Below, in pieces: positions 6,316 through 13,682 of a stretch of DNA of 23,181 bases. The translations under genes were made by a program, and so were the position numbers. Origin of the DNA: an uncultured Desulfuromonadales bacterium (GTDB lineage: Bacteria > Desulfobacterota > Desulfuromonadia > Desulfuromonadales > Geopsychrobacteraceae); NCBI GenBank assembly GCA_947259685.1, contig CAMYNC010000033.1, positions 1-23,181 of the forward strand, read 5' to 3'. Position 1 is the stretch's first letter; each line of letters begins with the position of its first letter. The notes beneath the pieces are model-generated. The model worked only from the letters and a program-made list of their open reading frames with translations, was not told the DNA's origin and ran no database searches.

Positions 6316-7788
6316 ATGTCGAAACCTGCCTGGAAATGTGATGTCTGTGGCTATGTCCACCAAGGAGAAGAATCTCCACTCAGTTGCCCCCTGTGCGGGG
6401 CCGACCGCGAACACTTTTCCCCCCTGCAGTTGATGATTGAGCCGAAAAGCAGTCCGACTAGCAGCCGCTGGCGCTGCACCATCTGCGACCATCTCCACAA
6501 TGGCCTGGAACCACCAGCCAACTGCGAGGTCTGCGGCGCTGCAGCCAACCTGTTTGCCGCAGTGGGAGAGGAAACCCCGCTCTGCGGTGAGGCCGGAATC
6601 GAAAAAATTCTCATTCTCGGCGGTGGTATTGCCGGCTTAACCGCTGCCGAAGAAGCCCGTAAATGTTCGGCGTCCGCCCAGATCACTCTGATTTGCAAAG
6701 AAACCGGGTTGCCTTACTACCGCCTGAATCTAACCCGGTTTCTCGCCGGAGAGGTTAGCGAACAGGACTTGCCGGTCCAGCCCGACGACTGGTTTAAAGA
6801 GCAGAACATCACTCTGGTGGAGGGGGAGGCGTTACAGATCGACCGTAGTCAAAAGCAGGTTCTGCTTCGCGATGGCCGCGCCTTCAGCTATGACCGGCTG
6901 GTCCTCAGCAACGGCTCCCACCCCTTTGTGCCGCCGATTCCCGGGGCCACCCGCGACGGTGTGCACACCCTGCGCACCGTCAAAGATGCCCAGCAGATCC
7001 TGCAACGGTTGCAGCCGGGGCGCCGCTGCATCTGCATCGGCGGTGGCTTGCTCGGCCTCGAAACAGCCGGGGCGCTGGCCCGACGTGGACTTCAGGTAAC
7101 GGTTCTGGAAGGCCATCCCTGGCTGATGCCGCGTCAACTGCCACAAGCCGCTGGCGAACTGTTGAAAGGGGAGCTGCAAAAGCTGGGAATCGAGGTGCTC
7201 TGCGGCGTACAGATTGAAGAGCTGGCTGGCGACGAACATCTGCGCACTGTCCTGCTGGCCGATGGTCGCGAACTACCGGCAGACCTGGCGGTGATCTCCG
7301 CCGGAGTCCGTCCCAACAGCTGCCTGCCCCGTCAGGCGGAGCTGAAGGTGAAAAACGGCTTGATCGTCGACGATCGGATGACCACCAGCGATCCGCATAT
7401 TTTCGCCGCCGGCGATGTCGCCGAGCATCGCGGCAAACTTTACGGCATCTGGCCGGCCAGCTACGCACAGGGGGTAGTGGCCGGGATCAACGCCGCCGGC
7501 GGCCGTGCTGAATTTCCCGGCCTGTCGCTGGCCACCCGCATCAAGGTGCTTGATGTCGACCTGTTCAGCGTCGGCCAATTGGGCCTGGCCGATGCCAGCT
7601 ACCGGCTGGTGGAAAAAACCGCAGACGGCAGCTACTGCGGTTTGGTCTGCCGCGACAATCACCTGCTCGGCGCGGCGCTGTTCGGCGACACCAGCCTGGC
7701 AGGAACCCTGAAAGAGGCGATTGAAAACGAGATACAACTGCCGGAACTGCCGCAGCTGCAGGGGCTATTTCCTGCCTTGGCGGGATAG
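6316..7788 (+). CDS. NAD(P)H:rubredoxin reductase-type flavoprotein with two N-terminal rubredoxin-like domains
   Basis: This is a 490-residue fusion. Residues 5-30 form a rubredoxin-like zinc/iron knuckle (C8-x2-C11 ... C24-x2-C27), and residues 50-76 a second one (C54-x2-C57 ... C70-x2-C73), both of the short rubrerythrin type. The rest is a pyridine nucleotide-disulfide oxidoreductase fold: FAD motif LGGGIAGLTAAE at about 101-112, NAD(P)H motif IGGGLLGLETAG at about 241-252, and the FAD-closing AAGDVAEHRG near 363-372. It resembles high-molecular-weight rubrerythrin/rubredoxin reductases or NADH oxidases and probably passes NAD(P)H electrons to its own or separate rubredoxin-type centres during oxygen or peroxide defence. 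The ATG at 6316 follows GAGGGAAACC; an ATG at 6304 is less well placed. No redox cysteine pair typical of disulfide reductases is evident. Confidence 0.88.
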   Translation: MSKPAWKCDVCGYVHQGEESPLSCPLCGADREHFSPLQLMIEPKSSPTSSRWRCTICDHLHNGLEPPANCEVCGAAANLFAAVGEETPLCGEAGIEKILILGGGIAGLTAAEEARKCSASAQITLICKETGLPYYRLNLTRFLAGEVSEQDLPVQPDDWFKEQNITLVEGEALQIDRSQKQVLLRDGRAFSYDRLVLSNGSHPFVPPIPGATRDGVHTLRTVKDAQQILQRLQPGRRCICIGGGLLGLETAGALARRGLQVTVLEGHPWLMPRQLPQAAGELLKGELQKLGIEVLCGVQIEELAGDEHLRTVLLADGRELPADLAVISAGVRPNSCLPRQAELKVKNGLIVDDRMTTSDPHIFAAGDVAEHRGKLYGIWPASYAQGVVAGINAAGGRAEFPGLSLATRIKVLDVDLFSVGQLGLADASYRLVEKTADGSYCGLVCRDNHLLGAALFGDTSLAGTLKEAIENEIQLPELPQLQGLFPALAG

Positions 7789-7824
7789 AAAAATACCTGA
7801 TTTGCAGCAATCTTCCGTTGTCGC

Positions 7825-7860
7825 GAAAAACAGTCCCCTCTCCCTGAGGAAGAGGGGACT
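7825..7860 (-). terminator. Terminator of queF
   Basis: A perfect 10-bp stem, AGTCCCCTCT (7832-7841) with AGAGGGGACT (7851-7860), has a 9-base loop. On the minus strand it is followed by GTTTTTCG, so it is oriented for queF. On the plus strand no T-run follows, but the same stem could protect the 3' end of the flavoprotein transcript. Confidence 0.7.
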
Positions 7861-7947
7861 ATCGGAGCAATTGCCAACTGTGCCCCCTCAGCAGAAGATC
7901 CGTTCTCATCGGGAAAAATTACCGGGTTTCATTTCTACTTAGCAACG

Positions 7948-8778
7948 CTACTGTCGGGCCAGACGTAAATTCGCAATCCGAGCCTCGAAGTTGGAGCGGA
8001 ACGGGTTGATATCCAACCCGCCGCGCCGCGTGTAGCGGGCATAGACGGTCAGCTTTTCCGGCTGACAGTAGCGCATCAGATCGACAAATATCCGCTCGAC
8101 ACACTGTTCATGGAACTCATTGTGTTCACGAAATGAGATCAAATAGCGCAGGAGCGCCTCACGGTCAATCCTGGGGCCGCGGTAACGGATCAAGACACTC
8201 CCCCAATCGGGCTGACTGGTGACCAGACAGTTGCTTTTCAGCAAGTGGCTGTGGAGGCTCTCCTCCACCAGTGAAGTTGCATCCGCGGCATTTTCCAGCA
8301 GTGCCGGATTCAGAGAAAATTCCTCGACCACAATATCCAACCCATCGATACAGTCTCCCGGCAGGGGACGGATCTGCTCTGTATCAAACTGATCGTTATC
8401 GAGCAGGCGCACACGCACGGTCGCCCCGGCAGCGGCAGAAAGGTCGGCGACCATCCGCTCTTCAACCAGGTCGAAGTCTTCAAAGCGGGTCTGATTGAAT
8501 GAGTTGAGATAAAGTTTGAACGATTTCGATTCAATCAGGTTGGGGGATTCACAGGGCACATGGAATTCACCCATGGCGACGATCGGTTTGCCTTTGGCGT
8601 TCAGCCAGGAGAGTTCATAGGCGTTCCAGATATCGTACCCCTGAAAGGGGAGCGCATCGGTGACGCCGATGACATCCCGCTTGACCTGCCGCGGGAAGGG
8701 GCAGAGCAGCTTTGGATCGTATTCCGACCTATATACGGTGGTTTTGCCGAGCGGCAAAGAGGTTTCGTAATCGGTCAT
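7948..8778 (-). CDS. queF: NADPH-dependent 7-cyano-7-deazaguanine reductase (long, YqcD/type II form)
   Basis: QueF reduces the nitrile of preQ0 to preQ1 with NADPH in queuosine tRNA modification. At 276 residues this is the long bimodular form like E. coli QueF (about 282), not the short B. subtilis type. Visible hallmarks are the QueF motif [17 protein letters not shown] at about 83-99, and in the C-terminal half [13 protein letters not shown], where Cys184 is the expected nucleophile forming the thioimide and Asp191, seven residues on, the proton donor. [10 protein letters not shown] follows. The ATG at 8778 is preceded by GGGGGT; a GTG at 8784 is an alternative. It is divergent from asd. 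No other queuosine genes and no preQ1 riboswitch are visible. Confidence 0.95.
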   Translation of the reverse strand: MTDYETSLPLGKTTVYRSEYDPKLLCPFPRQVKRDVIGVTDALPFQGYDIWNAYELSWLNAKGKPIVAMGEFHVPCESPNLIESKSFKLYLNSFNQTRFEDFDLVEERMVADLSAAAGATVRVRLLDNDQFDTEQIRPLPGDCIDGLDIVVEEFSLNPALLENAADATSLVEESLHSHLLKSNCLVTSQPDWGSVLIRYRGPRIDREALLRYLISFREHNEFHEQCVERIFVDLMRYCQPEKLTVYARYTRRGGLDINPFRSNFEARIANLRLARQ

Positions 8779-8825
8779 TTTCACCCCCTAAACAAGAGAT
8801 TTGGCGCACACAGCTAGCAAAAAGA

Positions 8826-8855
8826 TTACCACTTCTGGCAGAATACTGGTATGAT
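8826..8855 (+). promoter_or_regulatory. Candidate asd promoter (extended -10)
   Basis: TG-G-TATGAT (box at 8850-8855) is an extended -10 with 5 of 6 matches. TTACCA (8826-8831), 18 bases upstream, is a poor -35. The leader to the asd ATG would be about 75 bases. Confidence 0.3.
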
Positions 8856-8894
8856 TCCCGGCTAATTCCGGTCAGACTCGTCTTGCCGGAACAG

Positions 8895-8923
8895 AGCATA
8901 GGAAGATTTATTTCACCCGTCAA
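8895..8923 (-). promoter_or_regulatory. Candidate queF promoter
   Basis: On the minus strand, TTGACG (plus 8918-8923), a 17-base spacer and TATGCT (plus 8895-8900) give 5 of 6 and 4 of 6 matches. The resulting queF leader would be about 110 bases. It lies just before the asd ribosome-binding site and would cross the candidate asd promoter. Confidence 0.4.
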
Positions 8924-8936
8924 CATGGAGAACATT

Positions 8937-10046
8937 ATGAAAGTTGGATTAGTCGGTTGGCGTGGCATGGTCGGCTCGGTGCTGATGCAGCGGATGGTCG
9001 AAGAAAACGACCTGGCCGGAGTCGAACCTGTCTTTTTCTCCACCTCGCAAGCTGGCCAGGCCGCTCCGGACTTCGGCCAGGGGCCGAGCACGCTGGAGGA
9101 TGCCGGCAATATAACCAAGCTCGCCGAGCAGAATGTGATTATCACCTGCCAGGGCGGCGATTATACCAAAGAGATCCATCCAGCACTGCGCGCTGCCGGT
9201 TGGAACGGTTACTGGATCGATGCGGCTTCGGCCCTGCGGATGGATGACCAGGCGGTGATCATCCTTGATCCGACCAATCGTGATGTTATCGATCAGGCAT
9301 TGAAAAGCGGCGGCAAGGATTTTATCGGCGGCAATTGCACCGTCAGCTTGATGCTGATGGCTATCGGTGGGCTGTTCAAGGCCGGACTGGTCGACTGGGT
9401 CAGTTCGATGACCTATCAGGCCGCTTCCGGTGCCGGCGCACCGAATATGCGCGAGCTGTTGGCCCAGATGGGCGCCCTGAACGCTTCAGTCGCCAAAGAG
9501 CTGAGCACCCCGGGGTCGGCGATCCTCGAAATCGATAAAAAGGTCACGGCAACCCTGCGTGGCGGCAGCCTGCCAACCGCCGAATTCGGCTTCCCCCTGG
9601 CCGGCAGCGTACTGCCCTGGATCGATCGTGAAGTCGAGGACGGCCAGAGCCGCGAGGAGTGGAAAGGCAATGCTGAGACCAACAAGATCCTCGGCAACAG
9701 CACTCCGGTCCCGGTCGACGGTCTTTGTGTTCGAATTGGCGCCATGCGCTGCCACAGCCAGGCTCTGACCATCAAGCTGAAAAAAAATCTACCGATTACC
9801 GAAATCGAGCAACTCATCGCCAACGACAATCAGTGGGTCCAGCTAATTCCAAACACCAAAGCCGAGACCCTCCAAGGCCTCACGCCTGCGGCGGTCTCCG
9901 GCACCCTAAGCATTCCGGTTGGCCGCGTGCGAAAAATGAAGATGGGCCCAGAGTACCTGTCTGCATTTACCTGCGGGGATCAATTGCTCTGGGGCGCGGC
10001 CGAACCGCTGCGGAGGATGCTGCGGATCCTGCAGGAACGCAAATAA
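8937..10046 (+). CDS. asd: Aspartate-semialdehyde dehydrogenase
   Basis: This enzyme reduces aspartyl-4-phosphate to aspartate semialdehyde with NADPH, the branch point to lysine/diaminopimelate, threonine and methionine. The protein is 369 residues, close to the 367 of the E. coli-type enzyme. The N-terminal Rossmann motif reads [14 protein letters not shown], and the active-site loop is [16 protein letters not shown] with Cys134 as the acyl-enzyme nucleophile (Cys135 in E. coli). The C-terminal half has the long gamma-proteobacterial type insertion. The ATG at 8937 follows ATGGAGAAC with GGAG at a normal distance. It is monocistronic, followed 20 bases later by a strong terminator. Confidence 0.97.
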   Translation: MKVGLVGWRGMVGSVLMQRMVEENDLAGVEPVFFSTSQAGQAAPDFGQGPSTLEDAGNITKLAEQNVIITCQGGDYTKEIHPALRAAGWNGYWIDAASALRMDDQAVIILDPTNRDVIDQALKSGGKDFIGGNCTVSLMLMAIGGLFKAGLVDWVSSMTYQAASGAGAPNMRELLAQMGALNASVAKELSTPGSAILEIDKKVTATLRGGSLPTAEFGFPLAGSVLPWIDREVEDGQSREEWKGNAETNKILGNSTPVPVDGLCVRIGAMRCHSQALTIKLKKNLPITEIEQLIANDNQWVQLIPNTKAETLQGLTPAAVSGTLSIPVGRVRKMKMGPEYLSAFTCGDQLLWGAAEPLRRMLRILQERK

Positions 10047-10067
10047 CCCTCGAAAACTAAAAACCAA

Positions 10068-10099
10068 AGCCCGAAGCCATGTCGCTTCGGGCTTTTTTT
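10068..10099 (+). terminator. Rho-independent terminator of asd
   Basis: AGCCCGAAGC (10068-10077) pairs perfectly with GCTTCGGGCT (10084-10093) around a 6-base loop, followed by seven T residues. Confidence 0.95.
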
Positions 10100-10113
10100 A
10101 TTTCCCCTGTCCA

Positions 10114-10539
10114 CTATATTTTTTTTGCAACACTTGCAGCATCAGTAGTTTCAAATCGTTCCATCGGTAGATAAAAGTCAAAATATTTTAGAGATTTAAA
10201 ACCAGCCAAAGGGATAAAATTCGCCCCTCTTCCGCCAATCTGGCCCTGAAAAGCGACTTCTGGCAGTCCCCAATCCTGCGCAATTTGCAACAATTGCAAC
10301 TCCAGTTGCAGCCGTTGCGGAGCCACCTATGCAACATCCATACGCAACAACGGAAAACCAAAGTTATAGCGCCAACCAGAAAAACCCATAACAACCCAAT
10401 ATTTATCTACTAATTTTGTTCGCCCCTGAAAGTCTAATGGTTGTTGCGTAATTAATAGAGACCCCATCCATGCATGTTGCGCGTTGCTTTGCAACAGCGT
10501 ATTTTTTGAATATTGCTCCCCACAAATCTCACCAGCCAC
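10114..10539 (-). pseudogene. Broken ORF of unknown family with an in-frame TAG
   Basis: Two 70-codon open stretches lie end to end in the same minus-strand frame, separated only by one TAG at 10327-10329. Read through, they give about 141 residues of protein-like sequence, including LVDKYWVVMGFSGWRYNFGF before the stop and FIPLAGFKSLKYFDFYLP after it. The only start at the 5' end is a GTG at 10539 without a ribosome-binding site. The region is visibly richer in A and T than its neighbours. I do not recognise the family. It is probably a decayed acquired gene, though a chance frame cannot be excluded. It sits between the asd terminator and a sigma-54-like promoter. Confidence 0.35.
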
Positions 10540-10595
10540 CGATAACTAGCTATTTTTACTTGTTAATTATTTTTTCAGTGATTTTTTCCCATGGC

Positions 10596-10611
10596 TGGCA
10601 CGTTATTTGGA
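10596..10611 (+). promoter_or_regulatory. Sigma-54 (RpoN)-like promoter
   Basis: TGGCACG (10596-10602), four bases, TTGGA (10607-10611). The -24 element is a perfect match to TGGCACG-N4-TTGCA; the -12 element has GG in place of GC. The leader to the small ORF at 10714 would be about 90 bases and contains two small hairpins (CCGAAC/GTTCGG at 10634-10653 and TGGC/GCCA at 10657-10669). No upstream activator site was recognised. Confidence 0.45.
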
Positions 10612-10713
10612 CAATATAGGTAATAAAGAGCAACCGAACAGCTCAAGGTTCGGAAATGGCATAAAGCCAGACACAGAGATTCGCAGCACCAACTAAATGC
10701 AAGGAGGAACATC

Positions 10714-10905
10714 ATGAACGCCACCGTCGCTAAAACTGAAGAAATCGCCAAAGGTGCCCAACTCGCTGAAAGCACTACAGCGGAGAGTTCAAATCCCTTG
10801 GCTAATATGTGGCTGGTCGTTCTGGCGGTTCTGCTGGGCGGCACCCTGCTCTGCACAGCAGTGCTGGTTGCTTGGCCGATCCTCGCCAGCATGTTTGCCG
10901 GTTAA
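10714..10905 (+). CDS. Small single-pass membrane protein (63 aa)
   Basis: The ATG at 10714 follows AAGGAGGAAC, a near-perfect ribosome-binding site. The 63-residue product has a polar, Ala/Thr/Glu-rich N-terminal half (MNATVAKTEEIAKGAQ...) and one strong membrane helix at about residues 33-57 (WLVVLAVLLGGTLLCTAVLV), ending in AWPILASMFAG. I do not recognise the family. A sigma-54-like site lies 100 bases upstream and a strong terminator 25 bases downstream, so it is a self-contained transcription unit, likely conditionally and well expressed. It shares no obvious similarity with the HPIT-tail proteins at 5787 and 11070. Confidence 0.75.
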   Translation: MNATVAKTEEIAKGAQLAESTTAESSNPLANMWLVVLAVLLGGTLLCTAVLVAWPILASMFAG

Positions 10906-10929
10906 TAAATAGTCTGAACTACGCCGTAC

Positions 10930-10959
10930 AAGGGGCTTCCATGCTGAAGCCCCTTTTCT
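10930..10959 (+). terminator. Rho-independent terminator of the 63-aa membrane protein gene
   Basis: AAGGGGCTTC (10930-10939) pairs with GAAGCCCCTT (10946-10955) around a 6-base loop, followed by TTCTT. A strong intrinsic terminator. Confidence 0.92.
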
Positions 10960-11069
10960 TCTGCCTGCCGGAAAAATTTCCGCAAAATCTAAAGCTCAGC
11001 CAACTCCCACCGATAAGATACACAGATAACTTTAATTTCTGACTAAATCTCGGGGGAGAAATAACGCAG

Positions 11070-11210
11070 ATGGCTAAAGATATTATGAAACTGTTGGCTC
11101 TCTTGATTGCGGTCGCAGCAATTATTCTCGGTATTCATCAACTGGGCATGCTCGAAGACAATAAAAATAAATACAAGCACCCGATAACCCAACCGAACGC
11201 ACGCTGGTAA
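11070..11210 (+). CDS. Small single-pass membrane protein with HPIT tail (paralogue B)
   Basis: This 46-residue protein starts at an ATG preceded by GGGGGAG (spacing slightly long). It has a short charged N-terminus (MAKDIMK), one membrane helix at about residues 7-26 and a polar tail with KYKHPITQP that ends in Trp. It is a paralogue of the 48-residue protein at 5787-5933: KLLA, LE, KY-x-HPIT-x-P and terminal W are shared, as is a promoter-like CGATAA...ATAACTT upstream and TGGTAAA-GTCG across the stop. I do not recognise the family. The flanking genes (63-aa membrane protein, 68-aa YDGSERR protein) do not reveal a function. Confidence 0.75.
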   Translation: MAKDIMKLLALLIAVAAIILGIHQLGMLEDNKNKYKHPITQPNARW

Positions 11211-11322
11211 AGTCGCGGCATACAAAAAGCATTAGGCAACCCTGGAGTCGCCCGCTCAAATCACGATCTGCTCCTCGAAGCCGTTTCCAGAGGTCAGATA
11301 TAGCACTTTACATTTCGGGTTG

Positions 11323-11529
11323 TCACACGCGCCGCTCAGACCCATCATAGGGTGAGCCACCCATCCCCCGGATCGGGTCGATGCCGACCTTGGCCCAGCC
11401 CCCGATTCGCTCAAACTGATCTATCTGTTTAGAATCTATGAGCGTACCCAAGAGCGCTGGGCTGATCCGATCCTTGACACCATTTTTATAAACTACGTTT
11501 ACCTTGGTACTCTTTCTGAAAAAACCCAT
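11323..11529 (-). CDS. Small conserved protein with C-terminal YDGSERR tail
   Basis: This 68-residue protein starts MGFFRKSTKVNVVYKNGVKD after a perfect GGAGGT on the minus strand. It contains a compact region with GTLIDSKQIDQFERIGGW and ends in SPYDGSERRV. Y-x-G-P/S-ERR endings recur, as far as I recall, in small proteins of Geobacter-type genomes; the function is unknown. It has no signal peptide or membrane helix. It is convergent with the HPIT-tail gene to its left and divergent from the DUF4920 gene to its right. The N-terminal strand pattern suggests a small beta-rich fold, but this is a guess. Confidence 0.7.
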   Translation of the reverse strand: MGFFRKSTKVNVVYKNGVKDRISPALLGTLIDSKQIDQFERIGGWAKVGIDPIRGMGGSPYDGSERRV

Positions 11530-11694
11530 CCACGACCTCCTTTCAACGCGAGAAGCGGATCAATGTTTACAAGCGTACAACTTTTTCTCTCAATGGCAAG
11601 CGTTTGAGGATATTTTGCCAGCTTTTCAGGCAGTTACAACTCATTAGTGACTCCAAAAGAAAAAAACCTCCACCACAAACCGCCATTTAAACCA

Positions 11695-11723
11695 TTGACT
11701 TGCACGACAAAACCATCAAGAAT
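11695..11723 (+). promoter_or_regulatory. Sigma-70 promoter for the DUF4920/PepSY-TM pair
   Basis: TTGACT (11695-11700; 5 of 6), a 17-base spacer and AAGAAT (11718-11723; 4 of 6), about 29 bases before the DUF4920 start codon. Confidence 0.45.
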
Positions 11724-11752
11724 GCCGATATCCATATATAAGGGAGCTTTCC

Positions 11753-12226
11753 ATGAAAAAGATTGTCAAACTCCTCTGCTGGTCGCTACTGCTAGTAGGA
11801 CTAATGACCTCAAACGCTTTTGCTCTATCCTTCGGTTCAGGATTGAGCCTGCAAAAGACAACTCCGTTAAGCACAATCATGGAGAATCCAGATGCCTTCG
11901 TCGGCCAGAAGATCCAGCTCAAAGGTCTGATTGTGGATGTTTGTGAAAGGCGCGGCTGTTGGCTCTACATCACCGGCGACCGGCCATTTGAGAAGATTCG
12001 CGTCAAAGTCATCGACGGGGAGATCGTCTTCCCCCTTGAGGCGCGCGGAAAGCAGGGGATCGTCGAGGGGATACTGGAAAAATTTGTCCTCAGCCGTGAA
12101 GAAGTCGTCGCCCGCCAACGCCATCATGCCGAAGAACGCGGCGAAGCATTCGATCCGACGACGGTCAAATCGGGTGAAACGATTTACCAGCTGCGTGGTC
12201 TGGGTGCTGAAATCGACGGGGTCTGA
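11753..12226 (+). CDS. Secreted DUF4920 domain protein
   Basis: This 157-residue protein has a clear signal peptide: MKK, a hydrophobic stretch at about 8-20 and a probable cleavage after NAFA. The mature part matches DUF4920 as I know it: a small OB-like domain with QLKGLIVDVCERRGCWLYIT (about 56-75) and later IRVKVIDGEIVFPLEARGKQ and VEGILEK. Two cysteines in VCERRGCW are the family's conserved pair and could bind metal or form a disulfide in the periplasm. Function is unproven. The ATG at 11753 follows AAGGGAG. The PepSY-TM gene begins 11 bases after its stop, so they are an operon. Confidence 0.8.
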   Translation: MKKIVKLLCWSLLLVGLMTSNAFALSFGSGLSLQKTTPLSTIMENPDAFVGQKIQLKGLIVDVCERRGCWLYITGDRPFEKIRVKVIDGEIVFPLEARGKQGIVEGILEKFVLSREEVVARQRHHAEERGEAFDPTTVKSGETIYQLRGLGAEIDGV

Positions 12227-12237
12227 GCACTAACCGC

Positions 12238-12786
12238 ATGAATTGGCGCAGCTGGAACCATGCCATTCACCGGGACCTCGGCTTTCTCTGTATCGGCCTG
12301 ACGCTGATTTACGCGCTGTCGGGCATCGCGGTCAATCACATTGCTGATTGGAATCCGAACTATCAGATCAAAAGGGTTAAAGCGCAAATAACCCCACAGG
12401 CGGCCGGGGTGATCGATCCGCTGCTCATTCCCCAGCTGCTCCAGCAACTGGGGGAGAAACAGGGGCACAGCAACGCCTTTCAGCCGGATGCGGAGAATCT
12501 CTGGATCTATATCGATAAACGAATGATCCGGGTGCATCTGCCCAGCGGCGAGGTTGAGCACGAAGTTGCGAAACGGCGCCCCTTCTGGTATCCGTTAAAC
12601 TTTTTGCACCTGAATCATCCGAAAAAAAGCTGGACCTGGATTGCCGATCTCTATGCCGCAGCCCTGCTGCTGTTAGCAATCAGTGGTTTGCTGATGCTGA
12701 AAAGAGGCCGTCAAGCGCGCCGCGGACTGATCCTGACCCTGGTCGGAGTCATCATTCCGTTGCTGTTTCTGGGGCTTTATTATTGA
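12238..12786 (+). CDS. PepSY-associated TM helix protein
   Basis: This 182-residue membrane protein has a first helix at about 14-35 (LGFLCIGLTLIYALSGIAVN), a periplasmic loop of about 100 residues, and two C-terminal helices at about 138-180. The pattern HAIHRDLG ... VNHIADWNP ... LHLNHPKKSWTWIADLYAA is that of PepSY_TM proteins: histidines just before helix 1, at its end, and ahead of the next helix, which in some family members are thought to bind haem or metal. It is likely involved in envelope redox or metal handling, possibly with the DUF4920 protein upstream. No strong ribosome-binding site is seen; coupling to the preceding gene is likely. Its last 35 bases overlap the 3' end of convergent plsC. 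Confidence 0.8.
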   Translation: MNWRSWNHAIHRDLGFLCIGLTLIYALSGIAVNHIADWNPNYQIKRVKAQITPQAAGVIDPLLIPQLLQQLGEKQGHSNAFQPDAENLWIYIDKRMIRVHLPSGEVEHEVAKRRPFWYPLNFLHLNHPKKSWTWIADLYAAALLLLAISGLLMLKRGRQARRGLILTLVGVIIPLLFLGLYY

Positions 12787-13429
12787 GGCTCACCGCCCCC
12801 GAAGCGGCAAGCTGCTCGGCGATTGCTGCCATGACGCGTTCGACAATCAGCAGATGGGTTGCCTTAGAGTCTTCGCACTGATAAAGGTCGGAAAAATCGA
12901 TTGGCCCGCCAAAGCGCACTTCTCCAGACTGACCGAAGCCCGGAAAGCGCCACTGGTTGATCCCACTTAAGGCGGTCGGGATCACGCTGGGCCGATGGTC
13001 ATAAATCAGTTTACCAACCCCGCGATTGCCTTTGCCGAGCTGGCCATCTTTGTGCCGCGTCCCTTCGGGAAACAGCATGACCTTTTCACTCTGCAGCAAT
13101 CCCCCCAGTTGTTTTCCGGCTCGCACATCTCTACCGCGGCGCACCGGAAAGGCACCCCAGGAACGGAACAATGCCCCCAGCAGCGGGTTGCGGAACAGCT
13201 CCTCTTTGGCGGGCGCCCAGATTAACTGCAACGGATGCCGAAGGGACACTGCAGAGGGCAAAAACACCGTATCGTAGCCGGAAATATGATTGGAGACCAG
13301 GAGCACACCACCCTGGCCAGGGATATGCTCAAGCCCGCTCACCTGGAGGCGATTGCAACGAACGGCATAAAACAGAATGACACGGGCCGCCAGCAGTACC
13401 CATAAACGGCGGATCAGCGAGGTCTTCAA
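12752..13429 (-). CDS. plsC: 1-acyl-sn-glycerol-3-phosphate acyltransferase (PlsC/LPLAT family)
   Basis: This 225-residue protein acylates lysophosphatidate to phosphatidate, or another lysophospholipid, at the inner membrane. It shows the catalytic H-x4-D motif (SNHISGYD, His48/Asp53), the FPEGTR substrate motif at 120-125 and an N-terminal hydrophobic segment. It begins with a TTG at 13429, nine bases after AAGGAG; the ATG six bases before the TTG is in another frame and would give an unrelated peptide. The final codons overlap the convergent PepSY-TM gene by 35 bases. Several LPLAT paralogues usually coexist in a genome, so the exact acyl acceptor is uncertain. Confidence 0.88.
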   Translation of the reverse strand: MKTSLIRRLWVLLAARVILFYAVRCNRLQVSGLEHIPGQGGVLLVSNHISGYDTVFLPSAVSLRHPLQLIWAPAKEELFRNPLLGALFRSWGAFPVRRGRDVRAGKQLGGLLQSEKVMLFPEGTRHKDGQLGKGNRGVGKLIYDHRPSVIPTALSGINQWRFPGFGQSGEVRFGGPIDFSDLYQCEDSKATHLLIVERVMAAIAEQLAASGAVSLNNKAPETATE

Positions 13430-13458
13430 AATTCATTTCTCCTTTTTTTAGTCGATCG

Positions 13459-13487
13459 ATTCTATAGCAGCTGCCAACTTCAAGCAA
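13459..13487 (-). promoter_or_regulatory. Candidate plsC promoter
   Basis: On the minus strand, TTGCTT (plus 13482-13487), a 17-base spacer and TAGAAT (plus 13459-13464; 5 of 6). It would place the transcript start about 25 bases before the TTG start. Confidence 0.35.
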
Positions 13488-13521
13488 TCAGAACCCGTGG
13501 TTTTTCGTCTTGCCTGTATTC

Positions 13522-13551
13522 TTTCCAAGACTGCTTCGGGCACAATATAAG
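13522..13551 (+). promoter_or_regulatory. Candidate promoter for the TerB/DnaJ gene
   Basis: TTTCCA (13522-13527; 4 of 6), an 18-base spacer and TATAAG (13546-13551; 5 of 6). The leader to the start codon would be about 125 bases. Confidence 0.35.
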
Positions 13552-13682
13552 CCAGCGTCTGAGACTGCAGAGATTTCCACTGAGATGCTTGTCGACAAAA
13601 GGGTTGCAGGATACTTTGTCAATCGCGCATTATGAACGCTGGGTGAAAATAGAGAGATTATCCAAAGAAAAGAGGTTTAACG

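Noticed and set aside
8779..8936. preQ1 riboswitch before queF
   Set aside because: I looked for the short stem plus A-rich tail of class I and the larger class II pattern in the queF leader and saw neither.
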